Positions 1-7,298 of a stretch of DNA of 41,321 nt are shown here, piece by piece. The notes under the pieces are model-generated. The model worked only from the letters and a program-made list of their open reading frames with translations, was not told the origin of the DNA and searched no databases. A program made the translations under genes and the position numbers. Position 1 is the stretch's first letter. Each line of letters begins with the position of its first letter. The stretch comes from Clostridiales bacterium (GTDB taxonomy: Bacteria; Bacillota; Clostridia; Christensenellales; Borkfalkiaceae), in the NCBI GenBank assembly GCA_023667345.1, contig JAMPAF010000016.1:1-41321 (forward strand), in the 5' to 3' direction.

Positions 1-253
1 GCAAACGTTTTTACTTAATTATTTTTTATATTATCTATAAGTTTTTGTTATAGCCCCTTATACTTGGTGTCTTCTTTTAACGCGCAAGCGTTCAAAGAGG
101 ACGAGCAACACACTTCTCAAAACAACCATTGCTCTGGTTGTTTTGGCGTTGCGAGATGAGCAAACGCATACGTCCCGCGTTTGCGGTGACCGTAGCAACG
201 GTTGCCCTTACCGTTGCGGAGACCTCCCGCGTAGCGGGTAAAGGTAATAGATA

Positions 254-294
254 AATTCAGAATTAAGAATGCAGAATTAAGAATTATGCTAAGG
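254..294. repeat. Terminal-inverted-repeat fragment of the MITE-like family
   Basis: Bases 254-277 are identical over 24 bp to the reverse complement of 41038-41061, the right end of the element at 40867-41062. The following TTATGCTAAGG also occurs in the element upstream of pyk (about 7827-7837). This looks like one end of another family member, here next to a hairpin-bearing CCTCTATCCC segment. Confidence 0.6.
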
Positions 295-350
295 AATAAT
301 TAATAGAACCAACCTCTATCCCCTCTTCGAGGTACTTTCCCCTTCAAAGT

Positions 351-398
351 GGAAGGCACGAATGCGGTAAAAGGGCATTTAAGAAAAGATTTCTCGAC
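351..398. repeat. 48-bp direct repeat, copy 1
   Basis: The unit begins GGAAGGCACGAATGCGG and ends TTTCTCGAC. It recurs at 624-671 with only a few mismatches. In both copies it follows a CTTCCCC...GGAAG half-hairpin and runs into a GAAATGACGCACC tail, so the two copies are larger composite repeats rather than chance matches. Confidence 0.75.
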
Positions 399-571
399 AA
401 GCTCGAAATGACGCACCCCACACCGCCGTCATTATGAGGTTTTTGCGGCATTGCGGACTTGTTTGAAACGTTATAGCTCTTAGCCGTAAAAACCGTGATA
501 ATCTTTTTGCGCGCCTCGAAGAGGTACTCTCGCGCAAAATAATCTTCACCTTGATACAACGTTATTTAAGG

Positions 572-630
572 CGAACGAACAGCATTCCCCTCATCCGCCC
601 TTCGGGCACCTTCCCCGCCGAGGGGAAGGC
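572..630. repeat. Dispersed palindromic unit (CCCTCATCCG...CTTCCCC-GGGGAAGG)
   Basis: Contains CCCTCATCCG, a small CCCTTCGGG hairpin, and the arms CCTTCCCC / GGGGAAGG. The same arrangement appears at 3149-3203 and 9423-9481, always between genes. This is a REP-like unit with strong RNA secondary-structure potential. Confidence 0.65.
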
Positions 631-671
631 ACGAATGCGGTAAAAGAGTATTTAAGAAAAGATTTCTCGAC
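624..671. repeat. 48-bp direct repeat, copy 2
   Basis: Second copy of the unit at 351-398, directly after the palindromic unit at 572-630. It runs on into a segment with GCTACTGCGTGCCG (683-696), a 14-bp word that recurs at 17074-17087 inside the giant gene cluster. Confidence 0.75.
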
Positions 672-886
672 GCACTGCGTTTGCTACTGCGTGCCGCCTA
701 ACGGCGGGGCGAAATGACGCACCCTGCAAACTCCGTAATTCTGGATTGCCACGTCGCTACGCTCCTACTGCGCTTCGCTCCGTGCGACCGCCTTTGGCGG
801 GCGGGCGCAATGACGGTAGCCGTGCAACGGATACGCGGGCGGGGCGAAATGACGCTTCTTAGCCCGCCGCCGTCATTATAATGTTT

Positions 887-919
887 AAGCCCCGCGCGTT
901 TGAAAAACGCGCGGGGCTT
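887..919 (-). terminator. GC-rich hairpin downstream of rpmF
   Basis: Arms AAGCCCCGCGCGTTT and AACGCGCGGGGCTT surround a short A-rich loop. It lies 19 bases past the rpmF stop codon. On the minus strand the hairpin is not followed by a good T run, while the plus strand reads TTTGATTTTG after it, so its direction is uncertain. Confidence 0.55.
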
Positions 920-937
920 TGATTTTGTACTTTTTTA

Positions 938-1126
938 TTACTTTTTAGCGTCTGCCTGAGCAACAACTTCTACTTTATCGTAGTAGCCGCAGTTGCCGCA
1001 CACGCGGTGCGCCTGCATAAGCTCGTGACAATGAGGGCACTCTACAAGCGTAGGAGCCGTAGCCTTATAGTTGGCAAATCTCTTATTCGTCCTGCTCTTT
1101 GACTGTTTTCCCTTGGGTACTGCCAT
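938..1126 (-). CDS. rpmF: 50S ribosomal protein L32
   Basis: Small basic protein of the large ribosomal subunit, 62 residues, the normal length for bL32. It starts MAVPKGKQSKSRTNKR, the family signature, and carries a zinc-ribbon formed by Cys30, Cys33, Cys43 and Cys46 (the zinc-binding form rather than the cysteine-free paralogue). The start is supported by AGAGGTG eight bases upstream. It lies 29 bp behind the YceD/DUF177 gene, a pairing conserved over most bacteria, so the two are almost certainly co-transcribed. A fatty-acid gene such as plsX, often next in Firmicutes, is not present; repeat-rich DNA follows instead. Confidence 0.97.
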   Translation of the reverse strand: MAVPKGKQSKSRTNKRFANYKATAPTLVECPHCHELMQAHRVCGNCGYYDKVEVVAQADAKK

Positions 1127-1155
1127 TATCTTTCACCTCTCAATATTTTCTTCAA

Positions 1156-1557
1156 TTAATTTTCGCCTTTCAGGCAATCTTTGCAAAGCAAGACTTCGGG
1201 TTGACTGAAAAGCATTGCATCCGTTACGGCTTGCGACAAATCGAGTCTGTTTCCGTCATAAACGTAACTGTCGCCGTCCCCGCTTTCGGTTACGAACAAC
1301 AGCGGCTCGGTGGTATATTCTATCTGCTCCTCCGCGTCCGCAAGGCAATAACTGCACTGCCCGACAAGGCGATATGCAAGGCTGAGCGTTACTTCGACCT
1401 CGTCATTTTCGAAAATCTCGTACCTGCCTTCTACCTTTACGCCGCCCGCAATTTGGCAGAGCGGAAGCATGTTCAAGTCCTGCGGGGGCCGATAATCGAA
1501 CGAAAATTCGCCCGTGTACAGTCCCTTTGCCATTAGCTTTTTAATCTCTAAAATCAT
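1156..1557 (-). CDS. yceD: YceD/DUF177 family protein
   Basis: A 133-residue protein recognised as DUF177 (YceD; YlbN in Bacillus) from its position just before rpmF and its architecture: an N-terminal strand-rich part (MILEIKKL...), a central CSYC pair (Cys68, Cys71) in the ...YRLVGQCSYCL segment, and a C-terminal CKDC pair (Cys125, Cys128) that together could bind a metal. The family is linked to ribosome and 23S rRNA biology in bacteria and plants, but its biochemical role is not settled. The chosen ATG has only a poor ribosome site (TAGGG, two bases away); a second ATG at residue 9 is possible but would remove the typical N-terminal strand. A repeat-bearing gap of 252 bp separates it from ackA upstream. 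Confidence 0.85.
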   Translation of the reverse strand: MILEIKKLMAKGLYTGEFSFDYRPPQDLNMLPLCQIAGGVKVEGRYEIFENDEVEVTLSLAYRLVGQCSYCLADAEEQIEYTTEPLLFVTESGDGDSYVYDGNRLDLSQAVTDAMLFSQPEVLLCKDCLKGEN

Positions 1558-1682
1558 ACCCTAAGCCGACTATACGATTATATATTACGTTCGCGCGCTT
1601 TGTCAAGCCATTTTATTGCCTGTTAAGAATTTCTTTTTGTCGGTCGCTAATAACTTTTTATAAGGTAAAAAGTAATTATAAC

Positions 1683-1768
1683 CACCCCGAGCAGACCACG
1701 AGGGGATTCTCTCGGTCAATCGAATCCCTTACGGGAATTCTCATATCCCTCGAAATGACACACCTCTA
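1683..1768. repeat. Dispersed intergenic repeat of the GAAATGAC type
   Basis: Between ackA and the YceD gene. It contains the inverted words GAATCCCTTACGGGAATTC and ends CTCGAAATGACACACC, the same ending seen at 400-420 and 707-724. No terminator with a T run is visible in this gap, so read-through from ackA is possible. Confidence 0.5.
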
Positions 1769-1809
1769 TTGTGCCCCGTAGTTATTTTAAAATAATATTA
1801 CGAATTAAA

Positions 1810-3000
1810 TTACAAAAGTTCGGCGGTTTCGCGGGCGATAACAAGTTCCTCGTTGGTAGGAATTACGAGCACTTTGACCTTGCTGCCCTTTGCCGAAACC
1901 TCGTGAACGCCGTCAACTCTCTTTGCGTTTTCCGCTTTGTCGAGCTGAACGCCCAAGAATTCCAGACCCTCGCAGACGCCTTCGCGCACGCCGGGGGAAT
2001 TTTCGCCTATACCCGCGGTGAACACTATGCAGTCAAGTCCGCCCATAGCCGCCGCATATGCGCCGACGAACTTTTTCGTCTGATAATTGAACATATCGAG
2101 AGCGAGCGCGCACCTCGCGTTGCCCTCCTTCGCGCCGTTATCCAAATCGCGGAAATCGGACGAAACGCCGGAAATGCCCGCAACGCCGCACTGTTTATTT
2201 AAATATGTGACCATATCGGCGGCGTTCAAGCCCTTCTTTCTTGCGAGGAATTCGACCGCCGACGCGTCAATACAGCCCGAGCGCGTGCCCATCAGAACGC
2301 CGTCGAGGGGTGTGAAGCCCATGGACGTATCCACGCACTTGCCGCCGTCTACCGCCGAGATAGACGAGCCGTTGCCGAGGTGGCAGGTTACGATTTTGAG
2401 CTCTTCGGGCTTTTTGCCGAGGTAATTTGCCGCCTCTTTGGAGACGAACTTGTGGCTCGTGCCGTGCGCGCCGTACTTTCTTACGCCGTATTCTTTATAA
2501 TCTTCGTACCTGATGCCGAACATATACGCCTTTTCAGGCATGGTCTGGTGGAACGAGGTGTCGAAAACGAGCGCCATGGGCGTTTTGGGCATAACCTCTA
2601 TGCACGCCTTTAAGCCGGTTGCCGCCGCGGGATTGTGCAGGGGCGCAAGCTCGAAAGTCTTTTCCAAAGTTTTGAGTACCTCTTCGTTTACGAGCGTGGG
2701 CTTTTTGAAATATTCGCCGCTTGCAACAACTCTGTGACCGACCGCGCCTATCTCGTCCATCGACTTGATAACGCCTATTTCCTTATCCTGCAAGGCTTCC
2801 AAAACGAGCTCGATGGCTATTTTGTGGTTGGGGATATCCTGCGTATACGTCTTTTCGCCGCCGTTGCCCTTTGCCTTTAACAGCGAGCCGGGGATACCTA
2901 TTCTTTCCACGCCGCCCTTTGCGAGCACGCCCTCGGTTTCCATGTCGATAAGCTGATATTTAAGGGAAGAACTTCCCGCGTTGACTACTAATATTTTCAT
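1810..3000 (-). CDS. ackA: Acetate kinase
   Basis: Converts acetyl phosphate and ADP to acetate and ATP, the ATP-yielding end of acetate fermentation; cytosolic. The 396-residue length is standard. The start MKILVVNAGSSSLKYQL is the ASKHA-fold signature. Residues matching the known active site are in place: Asn7, Arg90, Asp147 (FDTSFH), His179 (AHGTSH), the phosphate loop HLGNGSS (207-213), Arg240 (GTRSG), the TAGIGEN loop (328-334) and Glu384 (TNEE). The start has TGAGGA upstream. It follows pta with a 226-bp gap that holds palindromic repeats, so the two are probably one transcript with structured RNA in between, which may alter relative expression. Confidence 0.98.
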   Translation of the reverse strand: MKILVVNAGSSSLKYQLIDMETEGVLAKGGVERIGIPGSLLKAKGNGGEKTYTQDIPNHKIAIELVLEALQDKEIGVIKSMDEIGAVGHRVVASGEYFKKPTLVNEEVLKTLEKTFELAPLHNPAAATGLKACIEVMPKTPMALVFDTSFHQTMPEKAYMFGIRYEDYKEYGVRKYGAHGTSHKFVSKEAANYLGKKPEELKIVTCHLGNGSSISAVDGGKCVDTSMGFTPLDGVLMGTRSGCIDASAVEFLARKKGLNAADMVTYLNKQCGVAGISGVSSDFRDLDNGAKEGNARCALALDMFNYQTKKFVGAYAAAMGGLDCIVFTAGIGENSPGVREGVCEGLEFLGVQLDKAENAKRVDGVHEVSAKGSKVKVLVIPTNEELVIARETAELL

Positions 3001-3046
3001 TTTAAAATCCTCACATAAATTTTGTTTTATTGCTATTTACCCGCAA

Positions 3047-3212
3047 TGTGACCTTCCCTTTGGAGGGAAGGTGGTATTTTCGTAGCTCCGCAAGAAAATG
3101 ACGAATGAGAGGTTGCTAAAAACTATGTGCGACAGTTTTAAATTGCCAACCCCTCATCCGTCACCGCTTACAGCGGTGACACCTTCCCCCTAAGGGGAAG
3201 GTTAAAATGCGG
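3047..3212. repeat. Two palindromic repeat units between pta and ackA
   Basis: The first unit is the hairpin ACCTTCCCTTTGGAGGGAAGGT at about 3050-3072. The second, 3149-3212, reads CCCCTCATCCGTC, then a CACCGCTTACAGCGGTG hairpin, then CTTCCCC/GGGGAAG arms, and ends in AAAATGCGG. It matches 9423-9481 base for base over much of its length. In an operon leader such structures could stabilise or terminate RNA. Confidence 0.65.
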
Positions 3213-3226
3213 TCTTAATTCTTAAT

Positions 3227-4231
3227 TTACTCAGCTTGCAGCGCCGTGACGGCAACCGTTGCCACGATATCCTCTACGTTGCAGCCGCGGGATAAATCGT
3301 TCAAAGGTCTTGCAAAGCCCTGACATACGGGTCCTATCGCCATATAGCCGCCGAAACGCTGTGCAATTTTGTAGCCTATGTTGCCCGCGTTTATATTGGG
3401 GAACACGAACACGTTTGCGTGCCCCGCCACCTTCGAGCCGGGGGCTTTGAGCTGACCCACCTCGGGAGCGACCGCCGCGTCGAACTGGAACTCGCCGTCT
3501 AAGGCAAGGTCGGGCGCCATTTCCTTTGCAAGCGCGGTTGCCTCCTGCACCTTGGGTACGGATTTGAAATATTTGTCGTCGTTGCCGCTGCCCTTCGTCG
3601 AGAACGAGAGCATTGCAACCCTCGGTTCAACGCCCGCGATTGCCTTTGCCGTCTTTGCGGAAGATACCGCGATATCCGCAAGCTGCTGTGCGTCGGGCTC
3701 GATATTTATCGCGCAGTCGGCAAACACGGCGACGCCGTCGGGATTGTACTTGTTTTCACCCTCGGGGGCTATCATTATGAAACAGCTCGATACGGTCTTA
3801 ATGCCGGGCGCGGTTTTAACTACCTGCAAGCCGGGGCGGAGAGTGTTAGCCGTCGAGTGGCACGCGCCAGAAACGTAGCCGTCCACGTCGCCCGCTTTGA
3901 GCATGAGCGCGCCGAACATCGTTCTGTCCTTCGCCTGTTCTTTTGCCTGTTCCTCGGTCATACCCTTGGCTTTTCTCGCCTCGTAGAGAATGTTCGCATA
4001 CGCCGCGGTCTTTTCGGAAGTGAGCGGGTCGATGAGCGTTACGCCCGTCAAATCGACTTCGGAAGCGACCTTTTTACACTCCTCCGCGTTACCTATAAGC
4101 ACGATTTTCGCAATGCCCTCGGCGGTAATTTTAGCCGCCGCTTCGATAACGCGCTTGTCCTCGCCCTCGCATAAAACTATCGTCTTTTTGCGGGCTGCCG
4201 CCTTTGCCTTAATCTCTTCAAGTAATCCCAT
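3227..4231 (-). CDS. pta: Phosphate acetyltransferase
   Basis: Transfers the acetyl group from acetyl-CoA to phosphate, feeding acetyl phosphate to acetate kinase; cytosolic. At 334 residues it is the short single-domain Pta of Gram-positive bacteria, lacking the N-terminal DRTGG and P-loop parts of the enterobacterial enzyme. Family motifs visible are KTIVLCEGEDKRVIEAA (16-32), LSFSTKGS (208-215), DGEFQFDAA (245-253), VFPNINAGNIGYKIA (276-290) and the CoA/active-site segment GPVCQGFARPLNDLSRGC (300-317) with Ser314 and Arg315. The start has AAGGAG seven bases upstream. It is the first gene of the acetate cluster and shares a 118-bp divergent promoter region with tmcAL. Confidence 0.97.
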   Translation of the reverse strand: MGLLEEIKAKAAARKKTIVLCEGEDKRVIEAAAKITAEGIAKIVLIGNAEECKKVASEVDLTGVTLIDPLTSEKTAAYANILYEARKAKGMTEEQAKEQAKDRTMFGALMLKAGDVDGYVSGACHSTANTLRPGLQVVKTAPGIKTVSSCFIMIAPEGENKYNPDGVAVFADCAINIEPDAQQLADIAVSSAKTAKAIAGVEPRVAMLSFSTKGSGNDDKYFKSVPKVQEATALAKEMAPDLALDGEFQFDAAVAPEVGQLKAPGSKVAGHANVFVFPNINAGNIGYKIAQRFGGYMAIGPVCQGFARPLNDLSRGCNVEDIVATVAVTALQAE

Positions 4232-4277
4232 ATCAAAACTCCTTAAATTGCTTTATTTATCCGCGGCTTTGGTTTAT

Positions 4278-4306
4278 AATGTAACCATAGTACCGCAGTT
4301 TATCAA
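4278..4306 (-). promoter_or_regulatory. Candidate housekeeping promoter of pta
   Basis: On the minus strand TTGATA (4301-4306) is followed after 17 bp by TACATT (4278-4283), upstream of the pta ribosome site. The -35 is good and the -10 only moderate; an alternative -10, TATAAA, overlaps slightly downstream. No regulator site is evident. Confidence 0.45.
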
Positions 4307-4349
4307 CGCTTTAATTATATAATAATTTTTTTCGGTTGTAAAGATTAAA

Positions 4350-5495
4350 ATGGAAATTTGTGCTATTATTTGTGAATTTAATCCCTTCCACAACGGTCAT
4401 AAGTACCTTATCGACAGAGCGAAAAAGCTTACGGGGTGCGACGCCGTCGTCTGCGTTATGAGCGGAAGCTTTACACAAAGGGGCGAAATTTGCCGCACCG
4501 ACAAGTTTTTGCGCGCAAAACAAGCGGTTTTGTGCGGCGCGGATATCGTTCTGGAACTGCCCGCCCCCTTCGCGGTTGCCCCCGCCGAAATTTTTGCGCG
4601 GGGCGCCTTGAAAGTTATTGCGGGCGTTGCCGAGATAAAATATCTTGCTTTCGGCACGGAGAGCGGCTGCGAGGGGTGCAACCCCGACGAAAGCGATTTT
4701 TTAATTGCGGCGGAGATACTTTTAAACGAGAGCGCGGAGTTCAAAAGCGCGCTTGCCGAGGGGTTGGAAAGAGGCGAAAGCTATATAAAAAGCTATGCGG
4801 CGGCGTTTAGAGCTTGCGGCGGGAAAGCGGGACTGCTCTCCTCCCCCAACAACATTTTGGGCGTCGAGTACGCGAAGGCGGTTAAAAAGAGCGGGGCGCA
4901 TATCAACCTTATCCCCGTAAAGCGCGTAGGCGCGGGCTACGGCGATTTGACGCTTACCGAAAACTTTTCGTCGGCGGGCGGGATACGCGCAAACGCGGGC
5001 GACCCCGCGATAAAGGGCTGTATGCCCGAGTGCTCGTATACAGATTTTATAAATTCGACGGACAATACGGTGCGGTTTAAAAGACTGGCTGTCGATTGGC
5101 TGTTTATGTGCGACAAGCAAAATTTAAAGCGGGTTTACGGGTGCACCGAGGGGCTGGAAAACAGACTGAAAAACCTTGCTTTCGGGAACGGTTACGACGA
5201 AATTTTGGAACTTGCCGCGTCGAAGAGATACTCGAAATCGAGAATATCCCGCATACTGTGCAGCAACCTTTCGGGGCTGTACGCGGACGACGCGGAAGAG
5301 TTTTTAAAGAGCGATTTATCCGCAAATATTCTTGCGGTAAAAAAGGACAGAGCCGACGGGCTTCTCCCCTTGTTTACGGTTGACGGCGGCGACGCGCGGT
5401 GCCGCGAAATCACCTCGCGCACATACGCGCTGTGGCGGTACCTCTCCTCGCCGCTCCTTTTAGACAACCCCAACGAAAAAATGATTTTGGTATAG
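4350..5495 (+). CDS. tmcAL: tRNA(Met) cytidine acetate ligase (TmcAL, YlbM family)
   Basis: Makes N4-acetylcytidine at wobble position 34 of elongator tRNA-Met, using ATP and free acetate via an acetyl-adenylate. The 381-residue protein opens with a nucleotidyltransferase fold: the HxGH-type motif EFNPFHNGH (9-17), then MSGSFTQRGE (37-46), and later the family segments FGTESG and SSPNNILGVEYAKA. This identifies it with YlbM, which was formerly annotated only as a nucleotidyltransferase. The ribosome site is weak (GTAAAG), but no better start exists before the HxGH motif; a TATAAT hexamer at 4318-4323 may be its -10. It is divergent from pta, and its substrate acetate is the product of the neighbouring pta-ackA pathway. 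Confidence 0.93.
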   Translation: MEICAIICEFNPFHNGHKYLIDRAKKLTGCDAVVCVMSGSFTQRGEICRTDKFLRAKQAVLCGADIVLELPAPFAVAPAEIFARGALKVIAGVAEIKYLAFGTESGCEGCNPDESDFLIAAEILLNESAEFKSALAEGLERGESYIKSYAAAFRACGGKAGLLSSPNNILGVEYAKAVKKSGAHINLIPVKRVGAGYGDLTLTENFSSAGGIRANAGDPAIKGCMPECSYTDFINSTDNTVRFKRLAVDWLFMCDKQNLKRVYGCTEGLENRLKNLAFGNGYDEILELAASKRYSKSRISRILCSNLSGLYADDAEEFLKSDLSANILAVKKDRADGLLPLFTVDGGDARCREITSRTYALWRYLSSPLLLDNPNEKMILV

Positions 5496-5537
5496 AAAAA
5501 AGGCGTTGCGCTGAAATTTCAGCGCAACGCCTTTTTT
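5496..5537. terminator. Bidirectional intrinsic terminator
   Basis: A nearly perfect palindrome: A-run, AGGCGTTGCGCTGAAA, its complement, then CTTTTTT. It begins at the base after the tmcAL stop and ends 10 bp before the stop of the convergent zinc-ribbon gene, so it can serve both. Confidence 0.9.
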
Positions 5538-5546
5538 AATTTTTTA

Positions 5547-5879
5547 TTAAACCGCAGTCAATACCGCCGCTATTGCCGCTCCGTAAATAATGCCGATAAT
5601 TAAGCCCATTACCATAGAGACCGCACTTATAATTATGCCCGCCAGAGCCAGTCCTTTGTAGGGCGCGCCCTCGTTTACGGCTTTTTTATAGCCCATTATC
5701 GAGCAAATCAAGCCGACAAGCGCAAAAAGGAACGAAAAAACAAAGCCGACTATCGCTATCGTATTTTCGCCCTGCGTACCGCTTTGCGAACTGCCTCCCA
5801 TCGGTTTTACCTGCACTCCGCAGTGAGGGCACACAACGGCATTATCGCTTATCTCTCTTCCGCAATTTTTGCAATACAT
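5547..5879 (-). CDS. Zinc-ribbon membrane protein (DUF4190-like)
   Basis: A 110-residue protein with an N-terminal zinc ribbon (Cys3-x2-Cys6 and Cys17-x2-Cys20, in MYCKNCGREI and VCPHCG), a short polar linker rich in Ser/Gly/Gln, and two hydrophobic helices at about 41-63 and 76-100 joined by a loop with YKKAVNEGAPYKG. This zinc-ribbon plus DUF4190-type layout is common in Firmicutes; its function is unknown. An earlier in-frame ATG (5894) overlaps the sequence GGAGGAT; the ATG at 5879 sits at proper distance after this site and is chosen as the true start. The gene is divergent from an XRE regulator, which may control it. Confidence 0.8.
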   Translation of the reverse strand: MYCKNCGREISDNAVVCPHCGVQVKPMGGSSQSGTQGENTIAIVGFVFSFLFALVGLICSIMGYKKAVNEGAPYKGLALAGIIISAVSMVMGLIIGIIYGAAIAAVLTAV

Positions 5880-5937
5880 TTTTTTATCCTCCATATTTTA
5901 TTAAACAGTTTGATTAATATATTTAATCACTATCGAC

Positions 5938-5967
5938 ATTATACGACTAAATAACTTAATCCGTCAA
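5938..5967 (-). promoter_or_regulatory. Promoter of the zinc-ribbon gene
   Basis: Minus-strand TTGACG (5962-5967), an 18-bp spacer and TATAAT (5938-5943). The match is close to the sigma-A consensus and it faces the zinc-ribbon gene, with about 60 bp of leader. Confidence 0.65.
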
Positions 5968-5977
5968 GCCCTTTGAC
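5963..5977. promoter_or_regulatory. Inverted repeat at divergent -35 region, possible operator
   Basis: GTCAA-gccctt-type spacing-TTGAC forms a short inverted repeat covering the -35 of the zinc-ribbon promoter and a TTGACT facing the XRE gene at 6028. The plus-strand TATAAT (5991-5996) is too close to that TTGACT (12 bp) for a normal promoter, so the plus-strand promoter is unresolved. Confidence 0.3.
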
Positions 5978-6027
5978 TAATTTTTTTGATTATAATTAAT
6001 CTCAGAAAGGTTCGGAACGGCGCTAAA

Positions 6028-6348
6028 ATGATTAGATTACTTGAACTTAGAACGGAAAAAGAGCTTTCGCAAAGAAAGATGGCTCAAATACTTAATATCA
6101 GTCAGGGCACGTACAATAACTGGGAAAACGCCAACACTCAGCCGTCGATTGAACAACTTATACAGCTTGCAAAGTTTTTTGAGGTATCAGTGGATTATCT
6201 TGTAGGAAACACTGACGCGACGGGAACCTTGATATCGGAAAAGCGACTTTCTGACGACGAGCAAAATGTACTCCGTCTTTACAACGCACTTGCAAAAAAC
6301 GAAAAAGAAGCGGTTAAAACCTTAATGGCAAGCGCATTAAAAAAGTAA
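6028..6348 (+). CDS. XRE-family transcriptional regulator
   Basis: A 106-residue protein whose first ~60 residues are a Cro/C1-type helix-turn-helix: LLELRTEKELSQRKMAQILNISQGTYNNWE has the typical LRxxKxLSQ start, the recognition helix around SQGTYNNWE and the ending FFEVSVDYLVGN. The C-terminal 40 residues (SDDEQNVLRLYNALAKNEKEAVKTLM) look like a small helical oligomerisation segment. I chose the ATG at 6028; the reading frame stays open to a TTG at 5986, but homologous XRE proteins begin at about MIRLLELR. The ribosome site is weak (GGAACGG). It is divergent from the zinc-ribbon membrane gene, a common regulator-target arrangement. Its ligand is not known. Confidence 0.88.
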   Translation: MIRLLELRTEKELSQRKMAQILNISQGTYNNWENANTQPSIEQLIQLAKFFEVSVDYLVGNTDATGTLISEKRLSDDEQNVLRLYNALAKNEKEAVKTLMASALKK

Positions 6349-6352
6349 AATT

Positions 6353-6384
6353 GCGCGGGGCGAAAAATTTTCGCCCCGCGCCTT
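6353..6384. terminator. Bidirectional terminator between convergent genes
   Basis: Arms GCGCGGGGCGAAAA and TTTTCGCCCCGCGC around one base, followed by CTTT on the plus strand and preceded by AAAATT (TTTT on the minus strand). It lies between the XRE stop and the stop of the 296-residue gene. Confidence 0.8.
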
Positions 6385-6391
6385 TAAAAAA

Positions 6392-7282
6392 TTATTCTTC
6401 TACGCGGTTTATTATTATAGTCGGCGTCCGTTCCTGTTCGCCCTCTATACGCCAGTCGTCTATTCCCTCTTCGAGATAGAAAACCGTGTCCAGCATATCA
6501 AGCTGTCTTTCTATATCCCGCATAAGCTCCGAATCGCGAAAATCGGGTTTACCGCGGAAGTTTACAATCTCGCCTAAGGTTCGCGGATAGCCTGCGGGGT
6601 GTAGCTCTTTAAAGCTCTTTACCGCGCTTAGCTTTTCGAAAACGTTGTCGGAAAAGACGGGTTTAGCAAGCGAAAGATATTCGCCGTAAGTCAAATCATT
6701 CCACCTTGGAACGCCGCGAATAACCCTCTGCCATTCATTTTCGACCTGCTCGTTCAAATCGTACAGCTTGCTACGGTTCGCCGCCATTTTGTTACGGGGG
6801 AGTTTCGGCAGATTTTTATACCGTTCGAGCATTTGATTATAAAGCTTGGTTTTAATTATTTCCTTACGGCAAAAATCTGACACTTTATTGCAAAAATCTT
6901 CGTCTATGTCGTTATACCCCTCGTGCGAACACGTGGAATACATTACCTTATCCCCCGAAAGCAGGGTGAGATTTTCAAGCCAAACGCCTTCTGTTATCTG
7001 CGGCATCTGCCCTAATCCGCCGTCCGCGATAAGTTTTTTAAATTCGTCGGTGAGCACAAACCTGTATATTCTGCCCCACATACCCCAGCTTTGCCCTTTT
7101 TGGGAGCCGAGTATTGCGGGAATTAAAAATTCATACTCCGTGCCGAGCGCGGTTAATTCAAGCCCGTCCACTTCGTCGTTATTTACCGCGTAGAGCATTT
7201 CAGCGCAATCGCACAGCGAAAAAAGATATGCGTAAGCGCGTTCTTCTATTTCGGCATTGTCAATGTAACGAAAAAAGTTCAT
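6392..7282 (-). CDS. Protein of unknown function, 296 residues
   Basis: I do not recognise this protein. It has no signal peptide or membrane helix and looks soluble and acidic, with a mixed helix/strand composition. Notable parts are an N-terminal helical segment with CDCAEMLYAV, an aromatic stretch QSWGMWGRIYRFVLTDEFKKLI, a central charged helix (CNKVSDFCRKEIIKTKLYNQ split over a loop) and a segment PRWNDLTYGEYLSLAKP. The coding evidence is good: an AAGGAG site seven bases before the ATG and the terminator at its end. It lies downstream of rnpB in the same direction, separated by a strong hairpin, so it may be read from its own promoter. A defence or stress role cannot be inferred. Confidence 0.75.
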   Translation of the reverse strand: MNFFRYIDNAEIEERAYAYLFSLCDCAEMLYAVNNDEVDGLELTALGTEYEFLIPAILGSQKGQSWGMWGRIYRFVLTDEFKKLIADGGLGQMPQITEGVWLENLTLLSGDKVMYSTCSHEGYNDIDEDFCNKVSDFCRKEIIKTKLYNQMLERYKNLPKLPRNKMAANRSKLYDLNEQVENEWQRVIRGVPRWNDLTYGEYLSLAKPVFSDNVFEKLSAVKSFKELHPAGYPRTLGEIVNFRGKPDFRDSELMRDIERQLDMLDTVFYLEEGIDDWRIEGEQERTPTIIINRVEE

Positions 7283-7298
7283 AACATTCTCCTTAAAA

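Larger units (their letters stand above)
1..886. other. Gene-free, repeat-rich intergenic stretch
   Basis: I see no convincing coding region here. The stretch holds several short hairpins, for example the 9-bp arms at 119-127 and 136-144 (AAAACAACC / GGTTGTTTT), a fragment of the inverted-repeat element found at 40867-41062, a duplicated 48-bp unit, and several units ending in GAAATGACG or CAATGACGG that resemble dispersed intergenic repeats elsewhere in the window. The only open frame longer than 60 codons (344-559, minus) is made of these repeats and has no ribosome-binding site. Confidence 0.7.

Noticed and set aside
344-559. 71-codon open frame on the minus strand
   Set aside because: Made wholly of intergenic repeats, no ribosome site, no plausible protein composition.
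1099-1536. 145-codon plus-strand frame over the YceD gene
   Set aside because: It is antisense to a gene with conserved cysteine pairs and synteny; no ribosome site is visible.
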